A stretch of 64,000 nucleotides of DNA from Streptomyces sp. NBC_01689 (GTDB lineage Bacteria; Actinomycetota; Actinomycetes; Streptomycetales; Streptomycetaceae). This document shows positions 60,953 to 64,000 of the stretch, piece by piece; the stretch's first letter is position 1, and each line of letters starts with the position of its first letter. Both the position numbers and the translations under genes were made by a program. Under the pieces are notes generated by a model. It searched no databases, had not been told where the DNA came from, and worked only from the letters and a program-made list of their open reading frames with translations. The stretch lies in contig NZ_CP109592.1 of the NCBI RefSeq assembly GCF_036250675.1, positions 4,154,001-4,218,000 on the forward strand. Reading direction: 5' to 3'.

Positions 60953-61933
60953 GTGGTCAAGCTCTCCGTCATCGTGCCGTTCTACAACGTGCAGCAATAC
61001 GCACCCGACACCCTGAAGAGCCTGCGTGCGAACGTGCGCGAGGACTTCGAATTCATTCTCGTCGACGACTGTTCGAGAGACGAGACACCGGAGATTCTCG
61101 CGCGCGCGGAGCGCGAGCTCCCGGGCGCGGTGCATGTCAGACATGAGAAGAACGGAGGGCTGGCGACCGCGCGCAACACGGGCATCGACGCCGCGCGCGG
61201 CGAATACCTCACGTTCCTCGACGGGGACGACTGGCTCGCCCCCGGCTACTACGAGCAACTCGTCACCGCGATCGAGGATCTGGGCTGCGACTTCGTCCGT
61301 ACGGACCATGTCCAGTGCACCGCCCGGGCCCGCACCATCCACCGGGTCCCGCACGGCCGCCGGGGCGTCGTGATGAACCCCCGGGACGCCATACTCCCCT
61401 CCGACCGGTCCACCTCCGTCGACTACGCGTACGCCTGGGCGGGCATCTACCACCGTCGTCTGGTCGACCGCGGGCTGCTGCACTTCACCCACGGTCTGCG
61501 GACGGCCGAGGACCGTCCGTGGATCTGGAAGCTGCACCGCGAGGCCGAGTCCTTCGCCGCGGTGAGCCTGCTGGGCGTGTTCTACCGACGTGGTGTCGCC
61601 TCCTCCCTCACCCAGATCGGGGACGTCCGCCAGCTCGACTTCATCCGGGCGTTCGATCAGGTCGTCGCGGAGACCGCCGAGGATCCCGACGCGTCGAGAC
61701 TGCTTCCCAAGGCCGTGCGCACGTACTGCGCGATCATTTCCCACCATCTGGGATCCATGGAAAGGTTCGAGCCACCCGTGGCGCGGAAACTGAAGTCGAT
61801 GAGTGCGGCGGCGTTGCAGCGCATGCCTCAGGACGTGCTCGACGAGGCGCTCGACTCGATGGACATCGAGCGGGCGACCAGGCTGCGCCGGCTGCGCCGC
61901 CGTCCCACCGCGGGCGCCGGGGTGGCGGCGTGA
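60953..61933 (+). CDS. Family 2 glycosyltransferase
   Basis: A 326-residue GT-A glycosyltransferase: KLSVIVPFYNVQQYAPDTLKSL, FILVDDCSRDETPEIL, NGGLATARNTGIDAARGEYLTFLDGDDWL (DxD-type metal site) and GLRTAEDRPWIWKLH as the acceptor/base region. There is no membrane helix. It probably adds a sugar to the cell-wall polymer made by this locus. The GTG at 60953 lies 7 nt after TAACGT with no Shine-Dalgarno (leaderless). Its stop overlaps the next gene (GTGA). Confidence 0.93.
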   Translation: MVKLSVIVPFYNVQQYAPDTLKSLRANVREDFEFILVDDCSRDETPEILARAERELPGAVHVRHEKNGGLATARNTGIDAARGEYLTFLDGDDWLAPGYYEQLVTAIEDLGCDFVRTDHVQCTARARTIHRVPHGRRGVVMNPRDAILPSDRSTSVDYAYAWAGIYHRRLVDRGLLHFTHGLRTAEDRPWIWKLHREAESFAAVSLLGVFYRRGVASSLTQIGDVRQLDFIRAFDQVVAETAEDPDASRLLPKAVRTYCAIISHHLGSMERFEPPVARKLKSMSAAALQRMPQDVLDEALDSMDIERATRLRRLRRRPTAGAGVAA

Positions 61934-63264
61934 CGACCCAGATCTTCATGGCGTCCACGCTGTACGGGACCGCGACGCTCGCCGCGGCCCTGGACGCCGA
62001 CTGCTTCGGCCCCGCCGACCGGCGCATCCTGCTCGTCTCCAACAACGCGGCGACGCCGGAGACGACCCCCGCCGTGGACGAGATGCCCGGCTTCGGCCGG
62101 CTGCGCGGCCGCTTCGACGAGGTCCTGTCGTGGAACGGGACGATCACGCCGTTCCACCCCGGGGGCTGGGCCCCGCGCCTCGACGACACCCCCCTGTGGG
62201 AGCGGCATCTGCGGCTGGCCTGGAACCTCGGCGACGACGATATCGAGCTGGCCGTCGAATCGATCCAGGTCAACCCGGCTCTCGGGCTGGCCCAGATCTT
62301 CACCGGCGCGCCCGTCACCGTGTACGCGGACGGCCTGATGAGCTACGGCCCCACCCGCAACAAGATCGACCCGCTGGTCGGCACCCGGGTGACCCGCCTG
62401 CTCCACCTGGACCTGGTCCCCGGTCTGACCCCGCTGCTGCTGACCGAGTTCGGTGTCGAACCCGAGATCGTGCCGACGGACGCCTTCACGAAGGTGCTCG
62501 CCGAACTCGTCGACACCGGCGACGACCTGCCGTCGGTGGACGAGCCGGCGCTGCTGCTCGGCCAGTACCTCTCCGCGCTCGGCATCCTCACCCCCGAGCA
62601 GGAGGAGGACCTGCACGTACGGATGCTCAAGGGCGCCGTCGCGCTCGGTCACACCCGGGTCGTGTTCAAGCCGCACCCCACGGCGCCGGCCCGCTGGTCG
62701 CGCGTCCTGGAGAAGGAGGCCGGAAAGCTCGACGTCGAGCTGACGGTGCTCGACACCCCCGTCCTCGCCGAGGTGCTGTACCAGCGCATGCGGCCCGCGC
62801 TCGTCGTCGGCTGCTTCTCCACCGCGCTGTTCACCGCGTCCGCGCTCTACGGTCTGCCCGTCGCCCGGGTCGGCACCGACACGCTGCTGGACCGCCTGGT
62901 GCCCTACGAGAACAGCAACCGCGTCCCGGTCACGATCGTGGACGCCCTGGTGCCGGAGCTGACCGACCGGGCGGCGGTCACCGAGCAGCGCGTCGGCATG
63001 ACCACGGAGACCCTGTCCGGGCTCGTACGGGCCGTGGGCTACGCGATGCAGCCGAAGATCCTGCCTGACCTGCGCCCGGCCGCCGAGCGCTATCTGACGC
63101 AGCACCTGGACACCCACACCTGGCGGTACTTCAAGCGCAAGCGGCTGACCTCGCTGGCGCTGCCCGGCGCGGTCCCGGCCCAGCTGGCCTTCCTGCCGCG
63201 CAACGCCACGGTCCGCCGGGTCGCGCGCAGGGCGCGCAGTCTGCGCCGGGCCGTACGGCGCTGA
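61930..63264 (+). CDS. Polysialyltransferase-family glycosyltransferase, second
   Basis: A 444-residue protein of the POLYST type. It starts TQIFMASTLYGTATLAAALDADCFG, with HPGGWAPRLDDTPLWERHLRLAWNLG, VTVYADGLMSYGPTRNKIDP, the donor-site pair VVFKPHPTAPARW and GCFSTALFTASALYGLPVARVG, and a basic C-terminal tail (RRVARRARSLRRAVRR) that could touch the membrane. It is translationally coupled to the GT2 gene by a GTGA overlap. Together with the protein at 55950-57080 the locus has two such enzymes, suggesting different linkages or chain starter and extender roles. Confidence 0.8.
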   Translation: MTTQIFMASTLYGTATLAAALDADCFGPADRRILLVSNNAATPETTPAVDEMPGFGRLRGRFDEVLSWNGTITPFHPGGWAPRLDDTPLWERHLRLAWNLGDDDIELAVESIQVNPALGLAQIFTGAPVTVYADGLMSYGPTRNKIDPLVGTRVTRLLHLDLVPGLTPLLLTEFGVEPEIVPTDAFTKVLAELVDTGDDLPSVDEPALLLGQYLSALGILTPEQEEDLHVRMLKGAVALGHTRVVFKPHPTAPARWSRVLEKEAGKLDVELTVLDTPVLAEVLYQRMRPALVVGCFSTALFTASALYGLPVARVGTDTLLDRLVPYENSNRVPVTIVDALVPELTDRAAVTEQRVGMTTETLSGLVRAVGYAMQPKILPDLRPAAERYLTQHLDTHTWRYFKRKRLTSLALPGAVPAQLAFLPRNATVRRVARRARSLRRAVRR

Positions 63265-63288
63265 GCCTCCGCCTTTCCAGCGTGCCCG

Positions 63289-63331
63289 CGGGCGTGGGGG
63301 CCGGTTCACGACGAACCGGCCCCCACGCCCG
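63289..63331 (+). terminator. Terminator after the second polysialyltransferase-family gene
   Basis: A perfect 19-bp inverted repeat with an ACGAC loop, 24 bp past the stop. Confidence 0.85.
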
Positions 63332-63520
63332 TTCCGCGTTCCCGCGCCGGAGGAATGCGTCCGTCGCCTCCTTCCACGGCCCCGTTCCCGTATCGGCCCT
63401 TGTCGGTGAATTCGGGAACCGCCGGGGAATCGGGGAACCGGAAGCGACGGGAGGGTGAACTCATGGAGTCCGGACGGGGAATCGTCACCTGGGCAATCGG
63501 ATGCATCCTGTGAATCGGAC

Positions 63521-63526
63521 TAGCGT
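63521..63526 (+). promoter_or_regulatory. Putative -10 box of the acyltransferase gene
   Basis: TAGCGT inside GGACTAGCGTGCTG, 46 nt before the GTG; the same hexamer as at the DUF6716 gene. The 63332-63520 stretch otherwise shows nothing recognisable. Confidence 0.4.
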
Positions 63527-63572
63527 GCTGTGTGTAAGCCGCCAGCGTGAAAAGCCCGCGAAGAGGAATTCC

Positions 63573-64000
63573 GTGACCAACACCCCCCAGGACACGCGCG
63601 TGACGTCCGAGGGCCCGGCGATCCGTGCCGTCCTCCCGGCGCCCGACACCCGGCCGCCCGCGCGCACGAAGCCCCGGGAATCCCGTCTGCGGGCCCTGGA
63701 CGGACTGCGGCTGATCGCCGCGCTGATGGTGGCGGCGTACCACTACGGGGGCCGCGACGGCGAGGTCACCGAGGCCTGGGGCACCTCCCCGCGGCACCAG
63801 TTCCCCAGCCTGCACTCGTACTTCGCGTACGGCTGTCTCGGCGTCCAGATCTTCTTCGTGATCAGTGGCTTCGTGATCTGCATGAGCGGCTGGGGCCGGC
63901 CGCTCAGGTCGTTCTTCGCCTCCCGCGCGTCCCGGCTGCTGCCCGCCTACTGGGCCGCGGTGATCATCGTGACGGCCGTGTTCGCGCTGCCGGTGGTCGC
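63573..64000 (+). CDS. Acyltransferase family 3 membrane protein (partial)
   Basis: The first 142 codons are visible. After a ~35-residue polar start, the acyltransferase-3 signature begins: SRLRALDGLRLIAALMVAAYHY (with the conserved His), GVQIFFVISGFVICMSGW and FASRASRLLPAYWAAV. These integral membrane enzymes O-acetylate or O-acylate extracytoplasmic polysaccharides, so it may decorate the nonulosonate polymer of this locus. The GTG at 63573 has AGAGGAA 6 nt upstream. The window ends inside the second membrane helix region. Confidence 0.9.
   Translation, partial: MTNTPQDTRVTSEGPAIRAVLPAPDTRPPARTKPRESRLRALDGLRLIAALMVAAYHYGGRDGEVTEAWGTSPRHQFPSLHSYFAYGCLGVQIFFVISGFVICMSGWGRPLRSFFASRASRLLPAYWAAVIIVTAVFALPVV

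Overview
The window is high-GC actinobacterial DNA with strong third-position GC bias. It is almost certainly a Streptomyces chromosome core segment. Diagnostic genes are afsQ1/afsQ2 with the divergent sigma gene sigQ, a PccB/epsilon-subunit/AccA2 acyl-CoA carboxylase set, a morphogenic small membrane protein, a cold-shock/DEAD-box pair and a teichulosonic-acid (Kdn/sialic-like) polymer cluster. From memory, the gene order follows the S. coelicolor SCO4877-SCO4932 region in reverse; this was not checked by a search. I see no insertion sequence, prophage, CRISPR array, tRNA or rRNA.

Layout. Positions 1-900 hold the end of an LAxTG-anchored surface protein and a DUF2625 gene. Positions 1171-7231 run leftward: DEAD-box helicase, cold-shock protein, histidine ammonia-lyase (hutH), a GAF-GGDEF diguanylate cyclase and an enoyl-CoA hydratase. 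Positions 7443-18045 hold a proline-rich membrane protein, adenylate cyclase (cya), monofunctional biotin ligase, pccB and its epsilon subunit, an SGNH hydrolase, mmpB, maf, a small membrane protein and accA2. The biotin ligase and the two carboxylase loci are one functional unit: BirA charges the biotin carrier domain of AccA2, which supplies PccB.

Positions 18704-30120 and 35863-53755 form a nucleoside salvage district: DeoR regulator, purine nucleoside phosphorylase, phosphopentomutase-type mutase, deoC, aldehyde dehydrogenase, uridine-kinase-like gene, adenosine deaminase, thymidine phosphorylase, cytidine deaminase, a BmpA/NupABC-type nucleoside ABC transporter and two tandem BmpA binding proteins. 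Six promoters here share the 12-bp palindrome CTACGCGCGTAG (two with one arm altered). This defines a coherent nucleoside regulon whose repressor I cannot identify. Embedded in the district are sigQ<->afsQ1-afsQ2-afsQ3 (30299-34267), with an exact AfsQ1 box, a divergent LysR/MFS pair, and an ECF sigma gene overlapped antisense by a STAS gene.

Positions 54353-64000 hold a poly-gamma-glutamate-hydrolase-like gene, a decayed pstB fragment, and two divergent arms of a cell-wall glycopolymer locus. The leftward arm is DUF6716 protein, CMP-Kdn/sialate synthetase fused to a HAD phosphatase, NeuB-like synthase and a polysialyltransferase-family protein. The rightward arm is a GT2 enzyme, a second polysialyltransferase-family protein and a membrane acyltransferase cut by the window end. 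A recurring feature throughout is a -10-like hexamer 6-7 nt before a start codon with no Shine-Dalgarno sequence, i.e. predicted leaderless mRNAs (hutH, cdgE, birA, maf, deoR, pnp, deoC, add, lysR, the MFS gene and others).
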